From NCBI RefSeq assembly GCF_032813545.1, contig NZ_CP136520.1, forward strand, positions 5,016,001 through 5,080,000: a stretch of DNA of 64,000 nt, read 5' to 3'. Under the pieces are notes generated by a model that saw nothing but the letters and a program-made list of their open reading frames with translations, made no database searches and was not told where the DNA came from. The number at the start of each line of letters is the position of its first letter. Position 1 is the first letter of the stretch. Below, one piece after another: positions 32,783-41,730 of this stretch. The stretch is from Nodosilinea sp. E11. Lineage in GTDB: Bacteria; Cyanobacteriota; Cyanobacteriia; Phormidesmidales; Phormidesmidaceae. The position numbers and the translations under genes were made by a program.

Positions 32783-34765
32783 GTGTGGACGGAGGTGGAG
32801 GATCGCCTGCGCCAGTCGCTGCACAATGCGATTTTGATTCGCCTGGATATGGCCGAGCAGCGCAGCCAGGTGAGTCGTCCCTGGGATAGTGAACTGCGAA
32901 CGGCTGATCAAAAACCCAAACCGTTGCCCCCCAACACCCCCATTGCCGAGGTGTTTGACCGCCGTGAGGTGGGCGGCAAGCTGCTGGTGCTGGGCCACCC
33001 CGGCGCAGGCAAAACCACCACCATGCTAGATCTGGCCGCCAGCCTGGTGCAGCGGGCCAATACCGACCCCGATGAACCCATCCCCGTGATGGTCAACCTA
33101 TCGTCGTGGCAAAACCCTAAGCAGCCCTTTGCCAACTGGTTTGTAAGCGAGCTAAAGCTGAAGTATGGGGTCTCGCAAAAGCTGGGCCAAACCTGGCTGA
33201 GCGAAAAAAAACTGTTGCCCTTGCTGGATGGCCTGGATGAACTGCCCCCCGCCCGCCAGGAACCCGCCGTGCAGGGCATCAACACCTGGCTGCAAAGCGA
33301 CACCGGAGCACCCCGCCTGCTGGTGTGCAGCCGATTGGAAGAATACGAACTCTATGCTAGCAAGCTCGACCTGAATGGGGCCATTTGTCTCAGCCCGCTG
33401 ACCGACGAGCAACTAAGAGACTACCTGGCCTCGCTGAAGATGGCGCACCTGTGGGAGACCCTACAGCATGACGACGACCTGCTAGCGCTGGTGCGTACCC
33501 CGCTACTGCTGAGCGTGTCGATTTTGGCGAATGATGACCTGGATGCAGCACAGTGGAGCCGACTGCAAACCACCCAGGAACGGCTCGACTACTTGCTCGA
33601 TGTCTATGTTAGGCGGCGGCTACACGACATGGTTAACAGCAGAGCATATCTGCCGCATAGGCAGCCCACCGCTCAACAAACTCGGTACTGGTTGGTGTGG
33701 CTAGCCCAGCAGCTCCAAGCGCAGTCAAAAGATGAGTTCTTGATCGAAAAAATGCAGCCAAGCCTGCTGACCACAGATCAAAAAAGAGATAAATATTTAA
33801 ACCAAGCGAGCCTATTAGGCTCACTTTTATTTATATTGCCATGGATCTTCTTACTAATAGTAGAAGCAATGCCTTCAATTCAGCTTGTCCGAATCTTGTT
33901 TTCTGCTATTGTAATTGGCATTCCAGCGCTTTTTGTCTTGAGCATAATAAATAGGATTCCTGATTTTGATGAACACATATTAGTGGCCGAAAAAATAATA
34001 TATTCCTTCTCGGAAGCTAACAAGCAAGTAGAGACTGTGTATGTCAGACCAATCTTGATTCGGCTTTCCAATTTTATTATTTCTCTTCAGAAGTTTTGGA
34101 ATCATTACAGAGCAAAGGAAAAGGTTTTGTTTTTGATTTGTTTATTTATCTATACTTTTCTGATGGTGCTGCTCGCTGTCAAGCTGTGGAGCTTAGATGA
34201 TTTCTATGCAGTGGTTAGCTTATTAGGCTCCATAATCGCAGGTTGCCTTATTTTGGTTCCTTATTTCGGCATTGTGCGGGTAAATAACGAAGAATATAAA
34301 GTTACACCAAATCAGGGGGTGCGTGGATCTCTTAATACTTCTCTTGTCTTATTTGCTCTAATTCAATTGATCCTATGTATCATTGGGTTTTTTATAGCTT
34401 TAATCCATTGGCATCAGACTGGTTGCTATCGTGAAATCGGAATGCTTTTGTCTTCTGGATTTTGGGATAAGTGTTTTTCGGGTGGGTTAACTTATGTTTT
34501 CTCGTTTTCTCTTCTTGGTTTTTTGCTCTTTGCACCAATTGGATGCCTCTTTGGTGGTCTTAATGCTTGTGTCAAGCACTTATCTTTAAGAATAACTCTT
34601 TTCCAAGAAGGAGTTATCCCTTGGGACTATGCTCGCTTTCTCAATCACTGCACCGATCGCCTGCTGTTGCAGCGTGTAGGTGGTCGCTATCGGTTCATTC
34701 ATCGGCTGGTGCAAGAGCACTTTGCCGCCATGCCGCTGGAGCGGGGGCGTGGGGTAGATGGGTAG
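32783..34765 (+). CDS. Membrane-spanning NACHT NTPase, partner of the CHAT protease
   Basis: A STAND-class NTPase of at least 660 residues. Walker A GHPGAGKTTT is at 71-80 and Walker B LLPLLDGLDELPP at about 145-156; the later LVCSRLEEYEL sensor region fits NACHT. Residues about 333-610 contain six hydrophobic segments (for example LLGSLLFILPWIFLLIV and VLFLICLFIYTFLMVLL), and the end returns to the soluble RYRFIHRLVQEHFAAMP family tail. The only start codon is GTG 32783, yet in-frame residues upstream (DRNEKTLVNAVW) look conserved in such proteins and lack ATG/GTG/TTG. The N-terminus may thus be longer or frameshifted. The AT-rich base composition of the membrane part is unlike the ends. Confidence 0.85.
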   Translation: MWTEVEDRLRQSLHNAILIRLDMAEQRSQVSRPWDSELRTADQKPKPLPPNTPIAEVFDRREVGGKLLVLGHPGAGKTTTMLDLAASLVQRANTDPDEPIPVMVNLSSWQNPKQPFANWFVSELKLKYGVSQKLGQTWLSEKKLLPLLDGLDELPPARQEPAVQGINTWLQSDTGAPRLLVCSRLEEYELYASKLDLNGAICLSPLTDEQLRDYLASLKMAHLWETLQHDDDLLALVRTPLLLSVSILANDDLDAAQWSRLQTTQERLDYLLDVYVRRRLHDMVNSRAYLPHRQPTAQQTRYWLVWLAQQLQAQSKDEFLIEKMQPSLLTTDQKRDKYLNQASLLGSLLFILPWIFLLIVEAMPSIQLVRILFSAIVIGIPALFVLSIINRIPDFDEHILVAEKIIYSFSEANKQVETVYVRPILIRLSNFIISLQKFWNHYRAKEKVLFLICLFIYTFLMVLLAVKLWSLDDFYAVVSLLGSIIAGCLILVPYFGIVRVNNEEYKVTPNQGVRGSLNTSLVLFALIQLILCIIGFFIALIHWHQTGCYREIGMLLSSGFWDKCFSGGLTYVFSFSLLGFLLFAPIGCLFGGLNACVKHLSLRITLFQEGVIPWDYARFLNHCTDRLLLQRVGGRYRFIHRLVQEHFAAMPLERGRGVDG

Positions 34766-34780
34766 ATGGGTGGATGGGTA
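34753..34780. repeat. Octanucleotide repeat (GGGTAGAT) at NACHT 3' end
   Basis: Three to four units of GGGTAGAT or GGGTGGAT cross the stop codon of the NACHT gene (34763-34765). They belong to the same octamer family, read on the other strand, as the arrays at 19.4, 27.25 and 44.5 kb. Confidence 0.65.
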
Positions 34781-34912
34781 GGGTGCATTCGCGGCTCATC
34801 AGCCTAGGCCAACCACCCCAACACTTTGCTCTTGGAGCCGCAATGCACCACTTCGCAAAATGACTCTTGGCCTGGTCTTTTCACGGTGCATTGCTTCGCG
34901 AATGCACCCTAC
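34778..34912. mobile_element. 135-bp MITE-like element, copy 1
   Basis: 16-bp perfect terminal inverted repeats GTAGGGTGCATTCGCG and CGCGAATGCACCCTAC. The interior holds more GTGCATT-type palindromes and no gene. It is the first of three copies downstream of the NACHT gene. Confidence 0.85.
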
Positions 34913-34946
34913 GAGGCTTCGCCGCCATGTCGTTGGAGTAGGGGAA

Positions 34947-35081
34947 GTAGGGTGCATTCGCGGCTCATCAACCTAGGCCAACCACCCCAACACATTGCCC
35001 TTGGAGCCGCAATGCACCACTTCGCAAAATGACTCTTGGCCTGGTCTTTCCACAGTGCATTGCTTCGCGAATGCACCCTAC
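34947..35081. mobile_element. 135-bp MITE-like element, copy 2
   Basis: It has the same terminal repeats and the same length as copy 1, with only a few substitutions. The 34 bp between copies 1 and 2 (CTTCGCCGCCATGTCGTTGG and onward) resemble the last codons of the NACHT gene, so this segment may have been duplicated with it. Confidence 0.85.
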
Positions 35082-35130
35082 GAGGCTGAAACCATCGATC
35101 GCTGTTTAGAGTATAAAGGGAAACACGCCA

Positions 35131-35257
35131 GCATTCGCGGCTCATCAGCCTAGGCCAACCACCCCAACACTTTGCTCTTGGAGCCGCAATGCACCACTTC
35201 GCAAAATGACTCTTGGCCTGGTCTTTCCACGGTGCATTGCTTCGCGAATGCACCCTA
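35131..35257. mobile_element. MITE-like element, copy 3, left end trimmed
   Basis: Starts at GCATTCGCGG, lacking the first 7 bp of the left terminal repeat, and ends at the intact right repeat. The body is nearly identical to copies 1 and 2. Confidence 0.85.
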
Positions 35258-35355
35258 CGAGACTGAACCCATTTATTCCCTGCGCTCCTTGGAACCCTCG
35301 CAAACGATGCGGTAATATCGGCAAAGAACTTGAGCAACCAGGAGGGCTAGAGCTA

Positions 35356-35583
35356 ATGTTCCATCTATATTTTGGGGCGTTTGATATTGTGCTCTATTTG
35401 GCAGGTATGTATGGTGCGATCGCACTCTCCAAAGCCCTCTGCGATCAAATGGATGCCGCTGATGCCCGCCAGAAAAGCACTACAGGCTCAGCGGTTGCCC
35501 CCATGCAGGCCATTCCGCCCCACCTGGTGACCCCGGCCACAAAGCGCAAAGATGTCAGCGTCAAGGTCTCGGTAGGCGACTAG
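35356..35583 (+). CDS. Small membrane protein, unknown function
   Basis: A 75-residue protein from the ATG at 35356, preceded by AGGAGG at about 35340-35345 with good spacing. One hydrophobic segment (FDIVLYLAGMYGAIALSKALC) is followed by a hydrophilic Thr/Lys-rich tail ending VSVKVSVGD. No family is recognised. It is unrelated by sequence to the MITE region immediately upstream. Confidence 0.6.
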   Translation: MFHLYFGAFDIVLYLAGMYGAIALSKALCDQMDAADARQKSTTGSAVAPMQAIPPHLVTPATKRKDVSVKVSVGD

Positions 35584-35957
35584 CGCCGCCGGGCTTCCCA
35601 GATCCGGATACTGCGCCAGAGCGGTGTAGGTAGAGAAAGTGACCCTCGCATGCACAACGGCCCTGAGCTGCTGTGCACAATTTAAATGCGGTTATTTAGC
35701 GCCCCGGCCCCGAGGCAGCTAGCACCCCTAGGTGAGTTATACCGGCGGGCCAAGGCTAGCGGCAGAGCGACCTTGGCCTTGAAATCGGCTAATTTTTTCC
35801 TCTAGTGCGCTACTTTTTTTGTTTTGTGCCACTGTAAGTAGCTGGCACAGCACTCCAGCGAGTAAACAGGGTCGATAGAATGGGAAGACGACTGGCGCGG
35901 TTTGAGCATTGGCGACGGGCGTGGGCGATGGCACACCACTGGATCAATAGCGCTGCT
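35584..35957. other. Intergenic region upstream of YihY-like gene
   Basis: About 370 bases with no supportable gene. The hairpin GGCCAAGG/CCTTGGCC at 35748-35755 and 35771-35778 has a T-rich tract (TTTTTTCCTCT) 14 bases beyond it, so it may be a terminator on the plus strand. An AT-rich stretch CACAATTTAAATGCGGTTATTTA lies at about 35680-35700. Confidence 0.4.
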
Positions 35958-36902
35958 ATGCTCGATTTCTTTAAATATAAAGTCGGGCAATCAGCATGGA
36001 CGAAGCTGATTGGTCGCACCCTGCTCAAATGGCAGCAGGACGACTGCCTGGAAATGGGGGCGGCTTTAGCTTACTACGCCTTGTTTTCCATGTTCCCGAT
36101 GATTTTGGTGTCGTTGAGCATAGTGGGTTTTCTAATTGGCCCCAACACCGTAGCCTACAATGCCGTGCTCAACTTTGCCCAAGAAACCCTGCCTCCCGAT
36201 GCTTTTCCGCTGGTGCGGGCCACGCTAACCGAGTTTCACACGGGGCGCACGAGTGCCAGCATTGTCGGTTTTGGCATTTTGTTGTTTACGTCGAGCGGCT
36301 TTTTTGGTGCCCTCAGTCGGTCGTTTGACAAAATTTGGCACACCAAGCCCCGGCATCATCGCTTTGACGGTTTTAGCGAGGTGGCGTTTATCTTCTTGTG
36401 GCGGCGGTTTCTGGCATTTTTGCTGGTGATGGGGGCCACCAGTTTGATCTTTGTCTCGCTGCTGTCAAATATTGCCATCGACACCATCACTCAGCTGCTA
36501 GAGGGCGTCCATCAGTGGGTCACCGTTTTGGCGATTGACCAGGTGCAATTGCTGTCTTGGCTGCGGTTGGGGGTGTCGTTTGTAACGCTAACCCTGGTAG
36601 TGATGGTGCTTTACAAAACGCTGCCCAGCACCCGGGTGGCCTGGCGCGATGTGTGGTTGGGGGCATTGTTTACGGCGGTGCTGTGGCTGTTTTTGCAGCA
36701 GCTGATCAGCAACAGTGTGATTAGCCTGGGCAGCCAGTTTAGATCTTACGGGGTCGTGGGTGGAGTGATGGTGCTGATGCTGTGGATTTATCTCACCAGC
36801 CAAATTTTCTTTTTGGGCGGCGAGCTGACCTACGTGTATGCTCACCTATTTGGCAGCCGCAGGGGGCAGAAAAAGCTGACGGCTAAGGTGGGTTACCAGT
36901 AA
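35958..36902 (+). CDS. YihY/virulence factor BrkB family membrane protein
   Basis: About 314 residues from ATG 35958; an upstream ATG at 35880 would add 26 residues of basic leader. Multi-helix family features are CLEMGAALAYYALFSMFPMILVSLSIVGFLIG near the start, SSGFFGALSRSFDKIW, and the C-terminal QFRSYGVVGGVMVLMLWIYLTSQIFFLGGELTYVYA. The family was once thought to be RNase BN but this is not accepted; a transport or envelope role is assumed. It is followed by cysC on the same strand. Confidence 0.92.
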   Translation: MLDFFKYKVGQSAWTKLIGRTLLKWQQDDCLEMGAALAYYALFSMFPMILVSLSIVGFLIGPNTVAYNAVLNFAQETLPPDAFPLVRATLTEFHTGRTSASIVGFGILLFTSSGFFGALSRSFDKIWHTKPRHHRFDGFSEVAFIFLWRRFLAFLLVMGATSLIFVSLLSNIAIDTITQLLEGVHQWVTVLAIDQVQLLSWLRLGVSFVTLTLVVMVLYKTLPSTRVAWRDVWLGALFTAVLWLFLQQLISNSVISLGSQFRSYGVVGGVMVLMLWIYLTSQIFFLGGELTYVYAHLFGSRRGQKKLTAKVGYQ

Positions 36903-36958
36903 GTGGTTTAATTTTGTAGAACGGCTAAAGACAATCGATTAGCGAAGGAGTCAGTTTG

Positions 36959-37510
36959 ATGGCAGCAGCACAGCGCGGAGTAACGATTTGGTTGACGGGG
37001 TTAAGCGGGTCGGGCAAGTCGACGATCGCCCGTGTTTTAGAAGCTGAGCTGCGCCAGCGGAATTGCCAACTTGAGGTGCTCGACGGCGACATTGTGCGCA
37101 CCAACTTGACTAAGGGCCTAGGGTTTAGCAAAGAAGACCGCGACGAAAACATTCGCCGCATTGGCTTTGTTTCTCACCTGCTGACCCGCAATGGGGTGGT
37201 GGTGCTGGTGTCGGCGATTTCGCCCTACCGCGAAGCGCGGGATACGGTGCGCGATCGCATTGGCGATTTTGTTGAAGTTTTTGTCGATGCCCCCCTCAAC
37301 GTCTGCGAAGACCGCGATGTTAAAGGCCTTTACAAAAAAGCGCGGGCGGGTGAAATTAAGCAGTTTACCGGCATCGATGACCCCTACGAGCCCCCCCTCA
37401 ACCCCGAGGTGCACTGCCATACTGACCAGCAAACCGTCGAAGAAAGCGCCGCCCAGATCATCGCCAAGCTCGAAGCTCTGGGCTATTTAGCCGCAGCAGC
37501 GGTGGTTTAG
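36959..37510 (+). CDS. cysC: Adenylylsulfate kinase
   Basis: APS kinase, which phosphorylates adenosine-5'-phosphosulfate to PAPS with ATP. The 183 residues start at ATG 36959 with AAGGAG 8 bases before. The P-loop GLSGSGKST lies at about 14-22, followed by [30 protein letters not shown] (the APS-binding segment), ISPYREARD and the lid region [19 protein letters not shown]. It connects to the CysQ-like phosphatase at 12.2 kb, which would remove the PAP by-product. It is convergent with the STAND gene. Confidence 0.96.
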   Translation: MAAAQRGVTIWLTGLSGSGKSTIARVLEAELRQRNCQLEVLDGDIVRTNLTKGLGFSKEDRDENIRRIGFVSHLLTRNGVVVLVSAISPYREARDTVRDRIGDFVEVFVDAPLNVCEDRDVKGLYKKARAGEIKQFTGIDDPYEPPLNPEVHCHTDQQTVEESAAQIIAKLEALGYLAAAAVV

Positions 37511-37526
37511 GCAGCATTGCCGCACC

Positions 37527-40250
37527 CTAGCTATGCCCCCGATGCAGTGATTTCAGTAACTCATCGGGGAGCTCTCGGCGGGCATAGCTGACCAGGTAGT
37601 CGTGGACGAGTTGGTAGCGATCGCTGGGAATATCGGGCAGCAAAAACACCAGGCCCGACCCGGCCAAAATATCGAGCACCAGCTCCAGCTGCTCAATGTG
37701 ATATTTGGCTCCTCGCAGGTCGAGTTCTTCGATCAGATCTTCGCGGCTTTTTTGGGGGCGATAGGCCCGGTTTTCTCGGTCAAGGTCGGTGAGTAGGTAG
37801 AGCACCAGCCGCGCCAGGTCGGCATTTTCAACGCCGCAGTCGTGTACAACACTGCCTAAAAAATTCTGCACCAGGGTTGCTTTGGGGTGGTCGCCCAGGG
37901 CCAAATATTCGCTCAGGGTGGTAATGTCTTGGCGTTGCAGTTGAGCACCTACCACCTGTAGCTCAATCGGGCGCACCTCGCCAATGGCCGTTGCCAGGTC
38001 GGCTACCAGGCGATCGATCAGCTCGGTTTCGAGGTAGAAGTGGGCATCGTCGGTGAGGCGACGAATCAGCGATCGGGCATCGTCGGCCCTCAAGTTGCCC
38101 AGATAGTAGCGGTAGTCGCGGCTGAGAATGTCGTTGTTGATGATGTCGAGGTCAAACCCGCGCTCAAGTTCGAGCAGGTAGTGCAGGTAGTCTTCTCGCA
38201 GGGCCAGCACCACCTTAAGGTAAGGAATGTTGAGGCAGTCGATCAAAAAGGTATAGAAGTCGCGCCGCTGGCGAATTTCGCCCGCTTCGACAAAAAATTC
38301 TTCAAATTGGTCAAAGATCAGCACAATTTGCCGATAGCTCTGCTCGGTCATGGTGGTCAGCCGGTCAACCAGAGCGCTTTGATCGATGGGGGCTGCGGGC
38401 GGAATGCCGTCGCCATCGTCGGTATTTTGCTGCTGGAGGGCGTGGGCCAGGGCCTGGTTGACCTCGTCGGGCCAGTCGCGGTAGCCCCTCACCAGCACCG
38501 GCAACGTCGATCGCCCCTCGGGAAACGATCGGGCTAGGGCGGGCACTAGCCCAGCGTAGAGAATTGAGCTTTTGCCCACCCCCGACGGCCCGTGGATGAT
38601 GACCAGCGGGTAGCGGGCCTGCTCTAGGCGGTAGGTGAGGGCTTCAACATCGACTTGGCGGCCCGAGGCTTGAATCTCGGGAGCCAAACTGGCGGCGGCT
38701 CGGGGCAAGTCTAAGGGCTGAATTTCGCCCGCGCCAATGAAGGCGCGCAGCTTAAAGCGGGTTTCGACCTGGCGCTGTTTAAGCTTGACCCCGTAGGCGG
38801 CGCGGTAATTTTTTTGGCGGTAATGCTGCCGTTGCAGGGTTTGCAAAATGCTGCGGTAGAGGGAGAGATCGGTTTTGGGGTCGGTGTAGTGGCGGGCCTG
38901 TTCGAGCAAACTAATGGCGGCCTCGGCCTGGTCTTGAGCAATGTGCACTCGTCCCAGCAGGTAGAGGTACCAGCCCCGCTGAAACTGGTTGGCCACCATC
39001 AGTTCAGCGGTGGGTAGGGTCTCGGGGTTGGCGTCGATCGCACCGGCGATCGCCAAAATTTCTAGGGCTCGTTCGGCCTGCTGCTGGGCTGTAGCAGCAT
39101 CGCCCTGGGCCAGGGCCACCTCGGCCAGATAGCCGTGGTTACGGGCTAGCCGAATTGGATCTTGGCGATGCAGGGTCAGCCCCTCGGTGGCGGTGCGGGC
39201 CAGGGCGGGCCAGGCTCCTAACTTTTGCTGCACCTCCGCCAGGGCGTGGATAAACTTGCCCACCACCTCAGGCTGCTGCAAGTGGCGAAAGATGCGCAGA
39301 CAGGCAGAGAAATGCCCCTCGGCTTTGTGCAGCAGGCGATCGTACACGACCCGCTGAAGCGCGGCCTGGCTGCGGCAGGTGGCCCCCAGATAAAAGAGCA
39401 GGACAGCCTGTTTTTGCCGGGGGGTGGGAGGCAGCGGCGTGAAGGGGTGGAGTGGGGGAGCAGGGCTCGGCTCGGTGGTAGGGCGGGCGGGCGGGGCGTG
39501 GGCCGCTTTTTGCCAGTGCCCGAGGCTTTGGTCGAAGTGGTAGCGGGCAACATCGAGGTCACTGCGGCTAAAGGCATCGCGGCCCTTGAGAAAATCGAGG
39601 CTGGCTTTGAGTTCGCCGTCGAGGCTAGTGTGGGTTTGGGCGATATCGACTAGGGCAAACTCTAGCTCGGTGCGCAGGGCCGACCCCTGGTGGTAGGCGG
39701 CGGCCTCGGTGTAGTGGGGGCTGGCGTCGCCCAGCGACAGCATGGTGGCAAACAGATCGTTGGCGTTGCGGTGCAGCGAGTGAATCAGCTCACCGGGCGG
39801 ATACTCGAAGGGAATGGGGGCCGCGGCAAAGCTTTTGAAATCGGGGGCGTGGCGGTTGAGCAGGGCCAGGGTGCGATCGCTCATCCACAGCACCAGCGGG
39901 CAGGGAAAGGCTTTGGGAAAGGCATCGCGCCCCAGGTTGGCAGCTCTCAACACCGCCTCAATGTTGTGCACCTGATCGAGGCCGGTCACCATCAGGGCGG
40001 GCGGGGCAGGCGCGTTCTGATCGGGTTTGAGCGCTTGCAGCAGGGTGGCAATCGAGTCGGGCAGCGATCGCTCTACCAGGGGCGTAGTCGCCTGCAAATG
40101 ATCGACCACCAGGCGTTGCAGCCGCGAGTAGTTGCACCGGGCCAACACCAGCGAAAACCGGTGGGGCCGCAGGGTAATGGCCCGCCGTAGCTCGGCTAGG
40201 GCCGTCTGGTTGTGGGCCAGAATGTCAGCAGTAGTGTAGGCGGTGCTCAT
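37527..40250 (-). CDS. Large TPR-STAND NTPase
   Basis: A 907-residue multi-domain protein. Residues 1-170 look like a NTPase-like fold without a Walker A (RFSLVLARCNYSRLQRLV, then LVLWMSDRTLALLNRHAPDF). About 180-500 is a TPR-type helical repeat region. About 530-800 is a STAND ATPase with Walker A GPSGVGKSSILYAGLVPAL (about 553) and Walker B IVLIFDQFEEFF, then a sensor ALREDYLHYLL. The last 100 residues are a winged-helix-like segment ending YQLVHDYLVSYARRELP, without WD40 repeats. It overlaps the P-loop gene by four bases (ATGA) and is expected to oligomerise on a signal. The cluster context suggests a membrane-linked response. Confidence 0.85.
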   Translation of the reverse strand: MSTAYTTADILAHNQTALAELRRAITLRPHRFSLVLARCNYSRLQRLVVDHLQATTPLVERSLPDSIATLLQALKPDQNAPAPPALMVTGLDQVHNIEAVLRAANLGRDAFPKAFPCPLVLWMSDRTLALLNRHAPDFKSFAAAPIPFEYPPGELIHSLHRNANDLFATMLSLGDASPHYTEAAAYHQGSALRTELEFALVDIAQTHTSLDGELKASLDFLKGRDAFSRSDLDVARYHFDQSLGHWQKAAHAPPARPTTEPSPAPPLHPFTPLPPTPRQKQAVLLFYLGATCRSQAALQRVVYDRLLHKAEGHFSACLRIFRHLQQPEVVGKFIHALAEVQQKLGAWPALARTATEGLTLHRQDPIRLARNHGYLAEVALAQGDAATAQQQAERALEILAIAGAIDANPETLPTAELMVANQFQRGWYLYLLGRVHIAQDQAEAAISLLEQARHYTDPKTDLSLYRSILQTLQRQHYRQKNYRAAYGVKLKQRQVETRFKLRAFIGAGEIQPLDLPRAAASLAPEIQASGRQVDVEALTYRLEQARYPLVIIHGPSGVGKSSILYAGLVPALARSFPEGRSTLPVLVRGYRDWPDEVNQALAHALQQQNTDDGDGIPPAAPIDQSALVDRLTTMTEQSYRQIVLIFDQFEEFFVEAGEIRQRRDFYTFLIDCLNIPYLKVVLALREDYLHYLLELERGFDLDIINNDILSRDYRYYLGNLRADDARSLIRRLTDDAHFYLETELIDRLVADLATAIGEVRPIELQVVGAQLQRQDITTLSEYLALGDHPKATLVQNFLGSVVHDCGVENADLARLVLYLLTDLDRENRAYRPQKSREDLIEELDLRGAKYHIEQLELVLDILAGSGLVFLLPDIPSDRYQLVHDYLVSYARRELPDELLKSLHRGHS

Positions 40251-41554
40251 GGTCGAGGCTGCTGGGCCAGCCAGCTGCGGTAGCGATCGGTTTCGGCCAG
40301 CAGGGGGTTGAGCCCAAACCAGCGCCCCCGCGCATCGCGGTACTCATACAAAAACAGGCTGCGCACCAAAATGTTGTAGTCTTCGTCGCCCTGCACCTCT
40401 TGGCGCGAGACCGCTTGCAGCAGCAGATCCCATTCGCGATCGCTGACCAGCCCCATCAGGCTATCGCGCTCATTGCGAATCACTGCCTCTAGGGTGTCGC
40501 GCAAAAAGGGTGGGTCTTGCTTCCGCAGACAGCCATCCAGCAGGCGAATCAGGTTGCGCATATGGCCACCGCTCACCTGGCAGAGGCGATCGAGGGTGGC
40601 CATCTCGTCAAACACATGGCCCACCGCGTCAATCCGCTGGTTGACATTAAGCTCTGGAAAAGCCCGAATCAACACCATCTGCCGCAGCAGCGCCATGCCC
40701 GGCTCGTCGCGATCGCCCTGGCGATTTTGCACCGGCACCATGGGTAGCACCATCGGGTTAGTGCCAAACCGGTTGGCCAGCCGCACCAGATCATTCGAAA
40801 ACATCAGCTCCAGGGGAATGGTATAGACCAGGTGGCAGTCGAGTTGCTTGAGCTGTTCGCCGCGATCGACAAAGATATATTCTGACTGGAGCCGCCCCTG
40901 GGAGCGCAGGGCGCTATCGATGCGATCGAGGTTGTCCATAATCACCACCAGGCGATTTTTGCCCTGGGCTTGTAGGCGATCGTTGGCCGGGGTCAGCAGT
41001 TCGTCGTTGATGGCGGTGATAATGCTGCGGGTGCGCGGCTCTAGATACTGCCTGAGCTGGCTGCGCATGTCGGGGCTTTGCTTCGCCGAGGCGGTAATAC
41101 TGGCAATTCCCGCCGAAAAACTCACATCGGTCAGCTCCATCGGGGTGCGCAGGGTTGCCCCCAGGTTTTGAAACAGACTTTGCAGGTAGGTGGGCTTGGT
41201 GACAATGCCCAGGGTGTCGAGGTGCTGGCTGATGTTGTGGGCGATGCTGAGCAGAATGTCAGAAATTTCGACATCGGCCATTTCTAAGTCGCGGTCTGAC
41301 TCAAAATAGATCACCTCATAACTGCGCCGCGTCAGGCTGTCTTTGAGCCGAAACAGCTCCGTCGATTTGCCACAGCCAATGTGCCCCGTGAACAACTGGG
41401 TGGTGGGTCGGTTGCGGGCCAGCCGCGCGATCTTGCGCTCTAGCTCATGCACAATGTCGCCACCGCGCACTGTAGAAAAATCGATGTAGTAGCGCTTGCC
41501 CCGCAGCGGCTGAGTGGGGTCACAAGCATCATAGAACTGCTGTAGATCCAGCAT
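40247..41554 (-). CDS. P-loop ATPase (AAA/STAND-like), co-translated with the STAND gene
   Basis: About 435 residues from ATG 41554 (a TTG at 41566 is also in frame). The P-loop GHIGCGKSTELFRLKDSL is at about 55-72 and Walker B is RLVVIMDNLDRID; a later VSGGHMRNLIRLLDGCL helical lid suits an AAA+/orc1-like STAND ATPase. The N-terminus QFYDACDPTQPLRGKRYYIDF is typical of a group of cyanobacterial ATPases that sit next to effector proteins. Its stop overlaps the start of the STAND gene, so the two are made together and may form a complex. Confidence 0.83.
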   Translation of the reverse strand: MLDLQQFYDACDPTQPLRGKRYYIDFSTVRGGDIVHELERKIARLARNRPTTQLFTGHIGCGKSTELFRLKDSLTRRSYEVIYFESDRDLEMADVEISDILLSIAHNISQHLDTLGIVTKPTYLQSLFQNLGATLRTPMELTDVSFSAGIASITASAKQSPDMRSQLRQYLEPRTRSIITAINDELLTPANDRLQAQGKNRLVVIMDNLDRIDSALRSQGRLQSEYIFVDRGEQLKQLDCHLVYTIPLELMFSNDLVRLANRFGTNPMVLPMVPVQNRQGDRDEPGMALLRQMVLIRAFPELNVNQRIDAVGHVFDEMATLDRLCQVSGGHMRNLIRLLDGCLRKQDPPFLRDTLEAVIRNERDSLMGLVSDREWDLLLQAVSRQEVQGDEDYNILVRSLFLYEYRDARGRWFGLNPLLAETDRYRSWLAQQPRP

Positions 41555-41566
41555 GGGCGACGGCAA

Positions 41567-41730
41567 TAGAGGTGCCCCCAGGGTAGCGCAAGGCCCGAGC
41601 CCCGACGGTAAACATTTGGGTATTGCCCCAGCCCGCTGAGTTCCATACCCCCGATACCCAACCCATCAACCTGTGGGGGTGAACTGCCGTTCGCCCAGGG
41701 GACTCGGGGGTAGCCCAGTCGGATTTGGTC
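41567..41730. other. Repeat-containing gap between SPFH and ATPase genes
   Basis: About 160 bases without a gene. It holds one copy of a dispersed sequence that, read on the minus strand, begins AAATCCGACTGGGCTACCCC; a variant is at 54986. It also contains a GGGTGAACTGCCGTTCGCCC palindrome of the type near 27210. Confidence 0.6.

Noticed and set aside
34909-35337. Minus-strand frame across the MITE copies
   Set aside because: The repeated ~45-residue segment is only the translation of the inverted-repeat elements.
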